Of a stretch of 24,719 bases of DNA, positions 7,405 to 15,519 are shown piece after piece; the first letter of the stretch is position 1; every line of letters begins with the position of its first letter. Source of the stretch: a virus. The DNA lies in IMG/VR virus record IMGVR_UViG_3300046006_003846, positions 1 through 24,719 of that record, one strand, 5' to 3'. The notes under the pieces were generated by a model that was not told where the DNA came from, did not search any database, and saw only the letters and a program-made list of their open reading frames with translations. The position numbers were made by a program, and so were the translations under genes.

Positions 7405-8325
7405 ATGACAAAAAGATTACATACAATTTTAAATGAAAAATGGAGACCCGATACATTAGAAGGTTATATCTGTCGAGATGAAACTAAATTAAAATTCGAA
7501 GAATTTATTAAACAACAAGATATCCCTCACCTCCTATTCGCAGGTAAACCAGGCGCAGGTAAAACAACAATCGCTAAAATATTAGTCAAAAATATTGATT
7601 GTGATTATTTGTATATCAATGCAACTGATGAACGTTCAATTGATGTAATGAGAGATAAAGTAGGAGCATTTGCGGCTGCTGGATCATTTAAACCACTTAA
7701 AATAGTGATTTTAGATGAAGCAACTCACATCTTACAAGCAGGACAAGTTATTTTGTTAAACATGATGGAAACATATAGTTTAACTACTCGTTTTATCTTA
7801 ACAGGTAACTACCCAGAACGTTTAATCGATCCACTTAGAAGTAGATGTCAGGAATTTGATTTAGCTCCTCCATCTAAGAAAGTAATTGCTCAACACATTT
7901 CAGTTATTTTAGACAAAGAAAATATCGAATATGAAATACCTGATTTAGTAACTATTGTAAATAAATATTTTCCTGATTTTAGAAAGATTATCAATAACTG
8001 TCAAAAGTATACTATAGATGGTGTTTTAAAATTAGATACAATGTCTAATACAGACGACAACTATAAAGATGCTTTATTGGCTGAATTAAATAAACCATCC
8101 GTTAAATCGTTTAATAACATTAGACAAATTATTGCTAATACTGATTTAGAAGATTTTGATGATGTGTATAAATTTTTATACGAGAAATTAAATGAGTACT
8201 CTAATGGAAATGAAGGTATAATTATATGTTACTTAGAAGAATATATGTATCATGCTACTTTTAGATTAGATAAAGAAATAAACATAATGGCTTGTATAGC
8301 TAAAATCTTAGAAACAATAAAATAA
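7405..8325 (+). CDS. 44: Clamp loader large subunit, AAA+ ATPase, T4 gp44-like
   Basis: A 306-residue AAA+ ATPase that opens the sliding clamp and loads it on primed DNA (T4 gp44 is 319). The N-terminal 'NEKWRPDTLEGY' matches the conserved start of RFC/gp44 proteins. Walker A is GKPGAGKT (residues 47-54) and Walker B is VILDEA (D104, E105). Sensor 1 is in 'RFILTGNYPERLIDPL', and the SRC motif (146-148) carries the arginine finger used in trans. In T4 the loader is four gp44 plus one gp62; the gp62-like partner is at 8598. It starts the operon after a predicted promoter. Confidence 0.95.
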   Translation: MTKRLHTILNEKWRPDTLEGYICRDETKLKFEEFIKQQDIPHLLFAGKPGAGKTTIAKILVKNIDCDYLYINATDERSIDVMRDKVGAFAAAGSFKPLKIVILDEATHILQAGQVILLNMMETYSLTTRFILTGNYPERLIDPLRSRCQEFDLAPPSKKVIAQHISVILDKENIEYEIPDLVTIVNKYFPDFRKIINNCQKYTIDGVLKLDTMSNTDDNYKDALLAELNKPSVKSFNNIRQIIANTDLEDFDDVYKFLYEKLNEYSNGNEGIIICYLEEYMYHATFRLDKEINIMACIAKILETIK

Positions 8326-8340
8326 ATAAATAAAAACAAA

Positions 8341-8598
8341 ATGAAAGACTTAACTCAACCCCAAATCGACATTACATTAACTAAAGCAGTTGTTGATGAA
8401 AATGGAAAACCAATTTTATTAGCTGAAGGAACTATCTTACGTAAAGGAAGTAAATTTATCTTAGGAACAGACAAAGATCCATTAATTCCAATTCCAATAA
8501 TGTATGATGTAGAAACAAAGAAAATTTTATTAGATATGATTCCTAAAGAAATAAGAGAGGAATATTCAGAAATTGGATTTACATTAGAGCAAAAGTAA
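8341..8598 (+). CDS. Small protein of unknown function between the clamp-loader genes
   Basis: An 85-residue protein that I do not recognise. It is predicted to be mostly beta-strand with short turns (AVVDENGKPILLAEGTILRKG, shortened here to its core around residues 16-36) and ends with an acidic helix (IREEYSEIGFTLEQK). It has no Cys, no membrane segment and no catalytic motif. Its stop overlaps the ATG of the gp62-like gene by one base, so the two proteins are probably made together. It starts at ATG after an A-rich 15-base gap. Confidence 0.75.
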   Translation: MKDLTQPQIDITLTKAVVDENGKPILLAEGTILRKGSKFILGTDKDPLIPIPIMYDVETKKILLDMIPKEIREEYSEIGFTLEQK

Positions 8599-9032
8599 TG
8601 ACTAAAGACAAAATATATACTGTATTTGATTTAATTAAAGGAATCATTGACACTAAACCATCATGGGACTCATTGTCTCCTGATAAACAAAAGGTGTTTA
8701 ATGGATATATGGTTAATAGAATTTTATCAATGAATCCTAAATATGTTGAAGTTGTTAATTACGTTCAAGGATTAAATATTAAAGATAATAAAAAGTTGTA
8801 TGAGGTGTATTGTTTTTTGATCCCAAGATCAAAGAACACTTACTCCCCATTCATCAGATCAACTACTAAAAAACTATATCCAACTGAATTACTAAAACAT
8901 ATATCTGAACAATTTGAATGTGCTACTTCAGAAGCTGAAGAGTATATTCAAATGGTAGATAAAGAATGGTTAGAGGAAATTTTAACTAGTAGAGGAATAG
9001 ATGAAAAAGAAATTAAAAAACTAGTAAAATGA
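8598..9032 (+). CDS. 62: Clamp loader small subunit, T4 gp62-like
   Basis: A 144-residue all-helical protein. The segments 'FNGYMVNRILSMNPKYVEVVN' (residues near 34-54) and 'YEVYCFLIPRSKNTYSPFIR' resemble the 'fivNr.Ls..p' and 'ipkrk.....i' patterns of gp62-like loader subunits in T4-like phages outside the coliphages. The C-terminal part 'FECATSEAEEYIQMV' fits their 'y..s..eA.eyl..l' ending. The subunit has no ATPase site and holds the gp44 ring together. Position (just downstream of gp44) strongly supports the call because the family diverges quickly; T4 gp62 itself is longer (187). TAATG overlap upstream and ATGA overlap downstream indicate coupled translation. Confidence 0.8.
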   Translation: MTKDKIYTVFDLIKGIIDTKPSWDSLSPDKQKVFNGYMVNRILSMNPKYVEVVNYVQGLNIKDNKKLYEVYCFLIPRSKNTYSPFIRSTTKKLYPTELLKHISEQFECATSEAEEYIQMVDKEWLEEILTSRGIDEKEIKKLVK

Positions 9033-9235
9033 TAAAAGAAGAAAAAAAATTAATTTTAGGAAATGAACTTCCATTTCCTACAGGAACCATTGCTATAACA
9101 CAACCTAATCATGTAGGATGTTATAAAATAGGTGGTGAGCAAGGATTACATTTCTATTTAACAATTAAACCAAAATGGTTTCATAGAAAAATGATGAAAT
9201 TATGTTTAGGATGGGAATGGGTAAATAATAAGTAA
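9029..9235 (+). CDS. Small protein of unknown function
   Basis: A 68-residue protein that I do not recognise, overlapping the upstream stop by four bases (ATGA). It has a Gly-rich middle ('GCYKIGGEQGLHFY') and a basic, aromatic C-terminus, 'KPKWFHRKMMKLCLGWEWV'. That cationic amphipathic tail could contact membrane or nucleic acid. No zinc-binding arrangement of its two Cys residues is evident. Confidence 0.7.
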   Translation: MIKEEKKLILGNELPFPTGTIAITQPNHVGCYKIGGEQGLHFYLTIKPKWFHRKMMKLCLGWEWVNNK

Positions 9236-9244
9236 AATATAAAA

Positions 9245-9592
9245 ATGGCAAAAGAAGAAATGTCTGTTATTGAACAGCTAGAAAAAGAATATCCTACTAT
9301 CGCTCAAGGATACAAACAAATAATGAAAGAACAATATACATTGTTTGCACGTAAGCACATAGACTATGGAATGTCAAATATCGCTGCTGGTACTCAATTA
9401 GTAAACGATGAAGAAAAAGACTTTGCATTAACTGGACTTTGGTATCGCTTATCAGATAAAGTAAATAGATGGAAAAATCTTATCATTACTAAACAAACTG
9501 CTAAAAATGAAGCATTAACTGATACTTATCAAGATATTACTAACTATGGCATTATTGCTCAGTTAGTAGAAAGAGGTCTTTGGAAAAAATAG
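9245..9592 (+). CDS. Nmad1 (DUF1599) family protein
   Basis: A 115-residue protein matching the nucleotide-modification-associated domain 1 pattern: 'ARKHIDYGMSN' (K-x-x-DYG), 'LWYRLSDKVNRWKNLI' and 'NEALTDTYQDITNYGII' ending 'RGLWKK'. The D/E/N/R positions resemble those of all-alpha NTP pyrophosphohydrolases. The family occurs in phages and Bacteroidota and has been proposed, from gene neighbourhoods, to work on modified nucleotides. Activity has not been shown from this sequence. Here it follows the clamp-loader genes and precedes a nuclease, which fits nucleotide-pool or base-modification work. It starts at ATG, 9 bases after the previous stop. Confidence 0.85.
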   Translation: MAKEEMSVIEQLEKEYPTIAQGYKQIMKEQYTLFARKHIDYGMSNIAAGTQLVNDEEKDFALTGLWYRLSDKVNRWKNLIITKQTAKNEALTDTYQDITNYGIIAQLVERGLWKK

Positions 9593-9593
9593 T

Positions 9594-10547
9594 ATGGCTA
9601 AAAGTAAAATTCCATCTACAATAAAACAAATCCAAAACTACAAACCGCAGGAAATAAACTACGCATTTCAAAAAACTATTTCCTATTCTCAAATGTCAAT
9701 GTATTTGCAATGCCCTAAAAAATGGGCATTACAATACAGAGATGGACATAAAGTACCTAGTTTTTCTATCAACATGACTTTTGGAACCGCAATACACGAA
9801 ACATTACAAAATTATTTATCTGTAATGTATAGTGAATCAGGAGCAGCTGCTGATAAAATTAATCTATGGGAATATTTTGAAGACTGTTTTAGTGCTACAT
9901 ATTTAAATGGATACAAATCAAACAATAATATCCATTTTACCAACCCAAATGAAATGAGAGAATTTTTTGATGATGGAGTAGCTATATTGGATTTCATTAA
10001 AAAAAGACGAGGCGAATATTTTAGTATTAAAGGATGGCATTTAGTAGGAATCGAGATCCCCATCGTTATAGCGCCAAATAAAACACATAACAACGTTTTA
10101 TTCAACGGCTTCATTGACTTAGTAATGTATCATGAAGGAACAAATAAATTCGTTATCTACGATATAAAAACAAGTACTCGTGGGTGGGGAGATAAAGAAA
10201 AGAAAGACGAAATTAAACAATTCCAAATACTACTTTATAAATCATTTTTTAGTGAACAATTTGGAGTTCCTGAAGAAAACATCGATGTTGAATTCTTTAT
10301 TGTAAAGCGTAAAATATGGGAAGAAAGTGAATTTCCTCAAAAACGTGTACAGATATTTGCTCCTGCAAATGGTAAAACAAAAGTAAAAAAATCAAAAGCA
10401 GCATTAGATACATTTATTGATGAAGCATTTAATTTAGATGGTTCATACAAATTCACAGACCACCAACCACAACCTAGTAAATCTAATTGCATGTATTGTC
10501 CATATAAAGATAAAAAAGAGTTATGCAACAAATCAACTCTTATATAA
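9594..10547 (+). CDS. PD-(D/E)XK nuclease, RecB/Cas4-like, with probable Fe-S cluster
   Basis: A 317-residue nuclease of the RecB/AddB/Cas4 type. Motifs in order: 'SYSQMSMYLQCPKKW' (C40), 'FGTAIHE' (H68), 'GFIDLVM' (D175), 'YDIKTS' (D190, K192) and 'QFQILLY' (Q209, Y215). The C-terminus holds CxxCx8C (C299, C302, C311), which with C40 gives the four cysteines expected of a 4Fe-4S cluster, as in AddB and Cas4. It probably resects or processes DNA ends during replication or recombination. No helicase domain is fused and no cas1/cas2 is nearby, so a CRISPR role is unlikely. It starts one base after the previous stop. Confidence 0.9.
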   Translation: MAKSKIPSTIKQIQNYKPQEINYAFQKTISYSQMSMYLQCPKKWALQYRDGHKVPSFSINMTFGTAIHETLQNYLSVMYSESGAAADKINLWEYFEDCFSATYLNGYKSNNNIHFTNPNEMREFFDDGVAILDFIKKRRGEYFSIKGWHLVGIEIPIVIAPNKTHNNVLFNGFIDLVMYHEGTNKFVIYDIKTSTRGWGDKEKKDEIKQFQILLYKSFFSEQFGVPEENIDVEFFIVKRKIWEESEFPQKRVQIFAPANGKTKVKKSKAALDTFIDEAFNLDGSYKFTDHQPQPSKSNCMYCPYKDKKELCNKSTLI

Positions 10548-10578
10548 TACGCATATATGTATATATAAACAATATGTT

Positions 10579-10761
10579 ATGGAAGAAAACAAAGAACAAT
10601 TAACCTCAGTAAAAGTCGACAAAACACTATTCGATACTTTTAAAATAGAGTGTGTAAAAAGAAAATTCTCGTTAAATAAACTTGTAAATCGAGCAATGGA
10701 TTTATATCTTAACGATGAAAATTTTAGAAAACAAGTAACCAATTTAAAAACCAAAGACTAA
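10579..10761 (+). CDS. Ribbon-helix-helix (Arc/CopG-like) protein
   Basis: A 60-residue protein. The N-terminal strand 'LTSVKVDKTLFDTFKIEC' followed by 'SLNKLVNRAMDLYLND' has the strand-helix-helix outline of Arc/CopG/MetJ-type DNA binders. The frame is open further upstream to 10438 inside the nuclease gene. I chose the ATG at 10579 because it gives a clean RHH domain, follows an A/T-rich gap and avoids a 110-base overlap. Such proteins bind DNA as dimers and often repress their own operon. It sits exactly at the boundary between the replication block and the glycan island, making it a candidate local regulator; it could also be a toxin-antitoxin orphan or an accessory binder. The TA-repeat gap just upstream (10548-10578) could be its operator. 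Confidence 0.75.
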   Translation: MEENKEQLTSVKVDKTLFDTFKIECVKRKFSLNKLVNRAMDLYLNDENFRKQVTNLKTKD

Positions 10762-10769
10762 AACCCGTT

Positions 10770-12221
10770 ATGAAAGACAGTTTTGATTATTTACCTCAGA
10801 GCAAGAGGAAAAAAATACTTCTTATATGCGACGATATTCGAGCATTTAGTGGAGTAGCAACAGTAGCTAAAGAAATAGTATTAGGCACAGCACATCATTT
10901 CAATTGGATTAATATAGCAGGAGCTATACAACACCCAGATAAAGGAAAAAGATTTGATGTATCTGCTGAAACAAATAAAGTAGCAGGAATAGATGATTCA
11001 TCAGTAATGATTTATCCAACTGATGGATATGGTGATACAACTTTTATTCGTCAATTAATTGCTATGGAAAAACCAGATGCTATATTTTTAATTACAGATC
11101 CTAGGTATTTTACTTGGTTATTTAATATTGAAAATGAAATTAGGAAAAAAATGCCTATTATTTATTTAAATATTTGGGATAGTCCATTTCCTTATCCATT
11201 ATGGAATAAAGTATTTTATGAATCGTGTGATGTTTTATTGTCAATCTCTAAACAAACCAAAAACATAAATGAAGTTGTTTTAGGTGATAAAGCAAAAAAC
11301 AAAATCATTAAATATATTCCTCATGGTTTAAATGAAGAAACATATTTCCCTATTACTCCTGAATACGCTAAGTATAAAGAATATAAAGAGTTTAAAAAAC
11401 AAGTATTAGGTGATAAAGAATATAGTTTTGTTTTATTTTTTAATTCAAGAAATATTCGCCGTAAACAAATACCAGACACACTATTAGCATTTAGAATGTT
11501 TTTAGATGGTTTACCTAAAGAAGAAGCAGATAAATGTGCTATATTACTTCACACTGAAATAGTAAGTGAACATGGAACTGATTTAAATGCTGTAAAAGAA
11601 TATTTGTTTGAAAATTATCCAAACAACGTTATATTCCACCAACAAGGAGTAGGAGCAGAACAAATGAATTGGTTATACAATATGTCTGATGCTCAAATAT
11701 TGATTACAGATAATGAGGGTTGGGGATTAAGTTTAACTGAAGCAATGTTAGCTGGTAAACCAATTATAGCTAATTGTCAAGGTGGAATGCAAGACCAAAT
11801 GCGTTTTGAAGATGAAAAAGGTAATTGGATTGATTTTAATGTAGATTTTCCTTCAAACCATAGAGGTACATTTAAAAAACATGGTGATTGGGCATTCCCA
11901 GTTTACCCAGCAAGTATATCGATTCAAGGATCTCCTCAAACACCTTATATATCAGCAGATAGAGTTGCTCCGGAAGATGTAGTTGCTCAAATAGAAAAAG
12001 TGTATTATTTATCTCCAGACATGAGAAAACAACTTGGTTTAGAAGGTAGAGAATGGGCTATAAGTGATGAAGCAGGATTTACAAGCAAACATCAAGCTAG
12101 AAGAGTAATAAATGCTTTAGATGATTTATTTTCAACTTGGAAACCAAGAGAAAAATATGAACTTATAAATGCTACAACTCATAAATTAGATGTATCTCGT
12201 AACCATAAATTAACTTATTAA
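10770..12221 (+). CDS. Glycosyltransferase, GT4-like (GT-B fold)
   Basis: A 483-residue retaining-type glycosyltransferase. The N-terminal Rossmann part is 'KKILLICDDIRAFSGVATVA' with the Gly-rich loop that faces the acceptor. A mid-protein 'NSRNIRRKQ' (about 227-235) corresponds to the linker strand with basic residues that contact the nucleotide-sugar phosphate. The C-terminal donor motif is 'EGWGLSLTEAMLAGKPII', an E-x7-E pair (E316, E324). The protein is longer than most GT4 enzymes (around 370-400) because of an insertion before the last helices. No signal peptide or membrane helix is seen, so it should be cytoplasmic. It begins the glycan island. Donor and acceptor cannot be told from sequence. 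Confidence 0.88.
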   Translation: MKDSFDYLPQSKRKKILLICDDIRAFSGVATVAKEIVLGTAHHFNWINIAGAIQHPDKGKRFDVSAETNKVAGIDDSSVMIYPTDGYGDTTFIRQLIAMEKPDAIFLITDPRYFTWLFNIENEIRKKMPIIYLNIWDSPFPYPLWNKVFYESCDVLLSISKQTKNINEVVLGDKAKNKIIKYIPHGLNEETYFPITPEYAKYKEYKEFKKQVLGDKEYSFVLFFNSRNIRRKQIPDTLLAFRMFLDGLPKEEADKCAILLHTEIVSEHGTDLNAVKEYLFENYPNNVIFHQQGVGAEQMNWLYNMSDAQILITDNEGWGLSLTEAMLAGKPIIANCQGGMQDQMRFEDEKGNWIDFNVDFPSNHRGTFKKHGDWAFPVYPASISIQGSPQTPYISADRVAPEDVVAQIEKVYYLSPDMRKQLGLEGREWAISDEAGFTSKHQARRVINALDDLFSTWKPREKYELINATTHKLDVSRNHKLTY

Positions 12222-12231
12222 AATAAAATCT

Positions 12232-13536
12232 ATGAATAAACCACTTTTTATAATTAGCTGCCCCATAGATACCTACTCAGGGTATGGAGCTCGCTCTCGT
12301 GACTTAGTTAAATCCATCATTGAATTAAAAAAAGATGAATGGAATATACAAATAATGCCTCAACGTTGGGGTGATTGTAGTTGGGGATTTATTAATGATA
12401 ACCCTGAATGGGGATTTTTATCACAATATTTTTTACCTCAACCACAATTAACTCAACAACCAGATATTTGGGCTCAAATAACTGTACCTAATGAATTTCA
12501 ACCAATAGGAAAATACAATATTGGTATTACAGCAGGTATTGAAACAACAATTTGTCCTCCTGAATGGCTTGAAGGAGTAAATAGAATGAATATTACTTGG
12601 GTATCATCAAAACACTCTAAAAAAGTATTTGAAGATACTAAGTTTGAAAAGAAAGATCAACAAGGTAGAGTAATAGGATTAGTTCAATTGGAAAAACCAA
12701 TGGAGGTTATTTTTGAAGGAGCTGATTTAGATAAATATAAAATACTTGATCCTAAAGAATTAACTAGTATTGATTTAAGTCCAATTAAAGAATCATTTGC
12801 TTATTTATTTGTAGGACATTGGATTAACTTAAATTCACCACTTGGTGAAGATAGAAAAAATGTTGGACTATTAATTAAAGCATTCTTTGAAACATTCAAA
12901 AACAAATTAAATAAACCAGCATTAATATTAAAAACATCTGGAGCTGTTAGTTCATACATGGATAGAGATGCTATATTAAGAAATATAGACGTTATTAAAA
13001 AAACAATAAATAGTAAAGATTTACCAAATGTTTATTTATTACATGGTGAATTTACAGATACTGAAATAAATGAGCTATATAATAACCCAAAAGTAAAAGC
13101 AATGGTTTCATTAACTAAAGGTGAAGGTTTTGGTCGTCCATTACTTGAGTTTAGTTTAGTTAAAAAACCAATTATTACTACAAATTGGAGTGGTCACACA
13201 GATTTCTTACATTACAAAAATAATGTTTTATTAAATGGTGAATTAAAACCAGTACACCCAGCAGTAGCAAATCAATTCCTACTTAAAGAAAGTTCTTGGT
13301 TTAATGTTAATCCACCTGAGGTAGGTGAAGCATTAATGAATGTATTTAAAAACTATGATGATTATTTACCAGGTGCTCGTAAGCAAGGTGAATACAATAA
13401 GGAAAAACATTGTTTTAATGCTATGAAAGAAGTTGTAAATGAACAATTAAGTAAAGTACCTGATTTTCCTAAACAAGTACAATTAAAATTACCTCAACTT
13501 AAAAAAATTGAATTACCAAAATTAACTAAAATATAA
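12232..13536 (+). CDS. Glycosyltransferase, GT4-like (GT-B fold)
   Basis: A 434-residue glycosyltransferase. The N-terminus 'ISCPIDTYSGYGARSRDLV' carries the Gly-rich acceptor-side loop, and 'GIETTICPPEWLEGVNRM' plus 'WVSSKHSKKVFE' are typical of this phage/bacterial GT4 branch. The donor-site motif is 'EGFGRPLLEFSLVKKPII' with E298 and E306. A Lys/Pro/Leu-rich tail (last ~25 residues, 'QVQLKLPQLKKIELPKL') is probably an unstructured or repeat-like extension. It follows the first GT4 gene by 10 bases, so the two may act in sequence on one glycan. Donor sugar unknown. Confidence 0.87.
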   Translation: MNKPLFIISCPIDTYSGYGARSRDLVKSIIELKKDEWNIQIMPQRWGDCSWGFINDNPEWGFLSQYFLPQPQLTQQPDIWAQITVPNEFQPIGKYNIGITAGIETTICPPEWLEGVNRMNITWVSSKHSKKVFEDTKFEKKDQQGRVIGLVQLEKPMEVIFEGADLDKYKILDPKELTSIDLSPIKESFAYLFVGHWINLNSPLGEDRKNVGLLIKAFFETFKNKLNKPALILKTSGAVSSYMDRDAILRNIDVIKKTINSKDLPNVYLLHGEFTDTEINELYNNPKVKAMVSLTKGEGFGRPLLEFSLVKKPIITTNWSGHTDFLHYKNNVLLNGELKPVHPAVANQFLLKESSWFNVNPPEVGEALMNVFKNYDDYLPGARKQGEYNKEKHCFNAMKEVVNEQLSKVPDFPKQVQLKLPQLKKIELPKLTKI

Positions 13537-13537
13537 A

Positions 13538-13996
13538 ATGAACGATAACTTAATAACATGCAAGCACTGTGGATCAGATGCTTGCTATGTAACCGAAAAC
13601 TCAGACATCATCAAAACTTATAGCTGCTTCGGATGTGGATATACCAGCAATTCTTTAATGAAAGAAGGTGAAGAATTCTATGCTCAACAATTAGAAGTCC
13701 TACCTGAAATCTATAAAGACGTAATGTTTAAAGACGAGGATGGTTTAATGTGGATGCCTACTACAATCAATTTACCTCAACAAGGTATGGTGTTTTACAA
13801 TGGCACAAATAAAGAAAATGCTAAATGGGCCGCTGTAAAAGCAGTTGAAGTACTAGAAGCAGAAAAAGAAAAATACCCAATTAAAGGCAAACCAGGAGAA
13901 TTCTATGAATGGAGAATGGATATGTCTACTATAAAGCCTTTTGAAATGAAAGAATTTATGGAAGCTTTATCTTACATTGGGGTTTTACCAGAATAA
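13538..13996 (+). CDS. Zinc-ribbon protein of unknown function
   Basis: A 152-residue protein whose first 35 residues form a zinc ribbon: CKHC (C8, C11) and CFGC (C30, C33), with an extra C16. The remainder has a 'GLMWMPTTINLPQQGMVFYNG' segment and a C-terminal helix; I do not recognise it. Similar small zinc-ribbon proteins sit beside glycosyltransferase genes in phages, so a scaffold or regulatory role in the island is possible. It starts one base after the previous stop and ends 16 bases before the next gene, with a predicted promoter across its end. Confidence 0.75.
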   Translation: MNDNLITCKHCGSDACYVTENSDIIKTYSCFGCGYTSNSLMKEGEEFYAQQLEVLPEIYKDVMFKDEDGLMWMPTTINLPQQGMVFYNGTNKENAKWAAVKAVEVLEAEKEKYPIKGKPGEFYEWRMDMSTIKPFEMKEFMEALSYIGVLPE

Positions 13997-14008
13997 TTCT
14001 TATATTTA
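13977..14008 (+). promoter_or_regulatory. Bacteroidota-type promoter, predicted leaderless start
   Basis: TTG at 13977-13979, a 21-base spacer, then TATATTTA at 14001-14008. Only four bases (GGTT) separate the box from the ATG at 14013, so transcription should begin at or next to the start codon. The 15-base stretch TATATTTAGGTTATG is identical at 16385-16399. Confidence 0.5.
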
Positions 14009-14012
14009 GGTT

Positions 14013-14642
14013 ATGAAAATTAGTTATGCAATTACAGTATGTAATGAACTTAAGGAAATACAACGTTTACTTGATTTTTTATTATCTGAAAAAAAAGAAC
14101 ATGATGAAATCATTGTGTTAATGGATACAACTAAAGCTACTGATGAATTAGTATCAACACTACGTCATTATGAGATGCATAATATGGATCATATGACAGT
14201 ATGGGCAGATAAGTTTGAAGGACACTTTGCTGATTGGAAAAACAAATTAGCTTCTTATTGTTCAGGTAATTATATTTTCCAAATTGATGCTGATGAATTA
14301 CCTCACACTGACTTAGTAAAAATTTTACCATTAATGTTAGAACAAAATTCAGAAGTAGATTTATTTTTTGTTCCTAGAATAAACACAGTAGAAGGACTTA
14401 CTCAAGAACATATTATTAAATGGAGATGGAATGTGGATGAAAAAGGTTGGGTTAATTTTCCTGACTATCAAACACGAATCTATAAAAAATCTCCTGAAAT
14501 AAAATGGGAAGGTAAAGTACATGAAAGAATAACTGGTACTAAAACATTTTCCCCATTACCAGCTGAAGAGGTTTGGTGCTTGTATCATCCTAAAAATATA
14601 GAAAAACAAGAAAAACAAAATAATTACTATGAAACAATATAA
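14013..14642 (+). CDS. Glycosyltransferase, GT2-like (GT-A fold), short
   Basis: A 209-residue GT-A glycosyltransferase. 'ISYAITVCNELKEIQRLL' is the nucleotide-binding start of GT2, and 'FQIDADELP' gives the metal-binding DxD (D92, D94). The later 'DYQTRIYKKSPEIKWEGKVH' segment is typical of this short bacterial/phage branch. There is no membrane helix, unlike processive GT2 enzymes. Its end overlaps the next gene by 14 bases. The start at 14013 directly follows a promoter-like box. Donor and acceptor unknown. Confidence 0.87.
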   Translation: MKISYAITVCNELKEIQRLLDFLLSEKKEHDEIIVLMDTTKATDELVSTLRHYEMHNMDHMTVWADKFEGHFADWKNKLASYCSGNYIFQIDADELPHTDLVKILPLMLEQNSEVDLFFVPRINTVEGLTQEHIIKWRWNVDEKGWVNFPDYQTRIYKKSPEIKWEGKVHERITGTKTFSPLPAEEVWCLYHPKNIEKQEKQNNYYETI

Positions 14643-15519
14643 AAAAATCTTTATAGCTGGAGCTAACGGGATGCTAGGTACTACTTTACAAAGTATTGTT
14701 GATACTAAAGATTTCCTACTCACAGATAAAGAAACATCAGAAAATATTAGTTGGTGTGATATTAGAGACCTACAATACACAACTAATCTAATTAAAGAAT
14801 ACCAACCAGACATAATTCTAAATTTTGCAGCATTAGTAGATTTAGAATATTGTGAAAAAAACCAAGACGATTGTTATTCAACAAATACAGTTGCTGCTAT
14901 TCATTTATTCAATCTAGCTAAAGATTTAAACATTCCATATGTGTTTATAAGTACAGCAGGTATATTTGGTAATGATAAAGAATTTTATACAGAAGAAGAT
15001 CAACCATATCCACTAAGTGCTTATGGTAAAAGTAAATATTTTACTGAACAACTTTTACTAAACCAAAACTACTCTAAATACTGGATATTCAGAGCAGGAT
15101 GGATGATGGGTGGTGGTCCTGAAAAAGATAAAAAATTTGTTAATAAAATTATGAAACAAGTTAAATCAGGAGCTAAAGAATTATTTGTTGTAGATGATAA
15201 ATTAGGAGTACCTACTTATACTAAAGATTTTGCTAGTTCAATTTTGAAACACATAGAAGAAGAATTACCTTATGGATTGTATAATATGGTGAGTCAAGGT
15301 GAAGCTAGCAGATATGAAACAGCAATTGCTATTAATGAATATCTTAATTTAGGATTAACAATACATAAAGTAGATAGTACTCACTTCAACACAGAATATT
15401 TTGCCCCACGCCCATACTCAGAAAAATTAATAAATAAAGCATTAAATGATTTAGGAAGAAATTATATGAGAAACTGGAAAGTATGTTTACATGAATATTT
15501 AGATAAATACTTTAAATAA
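14629..15519 (+). CDS. RmlD-like NAD(P)-dependent sugar reductase/epimerase (extended SDR)
   Basis: A 296-residue extended short-chain dehydrogenase. The cofactor motif is 'FIAGANGMLG' (GxxGxxG, residues 11-17). 'NFAALVDLEYCE' matches RmlD-type active-site surroundings, 'FISTAGIFG' holds the catalytic S/T (S108, T109), and 'SAYGKSK' gives Y132-xxx-K136. RmlD reduces dTDP-4-dehydrorhamnose to dTDP-rhamnose; this protein could do that or a related nucleotide-sugar reduction. No RmlA, RmlB or RmlC gene is present in the window, so a host-derived precursor may be used. It overlaps the upstream GT2 gene (14 bases) and the next gene (one base). Confidence 0.85.
   Translation: MKQYKKIFIAGANGMLGTTLQSIVDTKDFLLTDKETSENISWCDIRDLQYTTNLIKEYQPDIILNFAALVDLEYCEKNQDDCYSTNTVAAIHLFNLAKDLNIPYVFISTAGIFGNDKEFYTEEDQPYPLSAYGKSKYFTEQLLLNQNYSKYWIFRAGWMMGGGPEKDKKFVNKIMKQVKSGAKELFVVDDKLGVPTYTKDFASSILKHIEEELPYGLYNMVSQGEASRYETAIAINEYLNLGLTIHKVDSTHFNTEYFAPRPYSEKLINKALNDLGRNYMRNWKVCLHEYLDKYFK

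Noticed and set aside
8816-8833. Inverted repeat TTTGATC-CCAA-GATCAAA
   Set aside because: It lies inside the gp62-like gene, has no T-run after it, and a 7-bp stem is expected by chance in a window this size.
9594-10547. Cas4 and hence a CRISPR system
   Set aside because: No repeats, cas1 or cas2 are visible; Fe-S PD-(D/E)XK nucleases are common phage DNA-processing enzymes.
10438-10578. Upstream extension of the ribbon-helix-helix gene
   Set aside because: The extra 47 residues overlap the end of the nuclease gene and resemble no domain; ATG at 10579 gives a clean 60-residue RHH protein.
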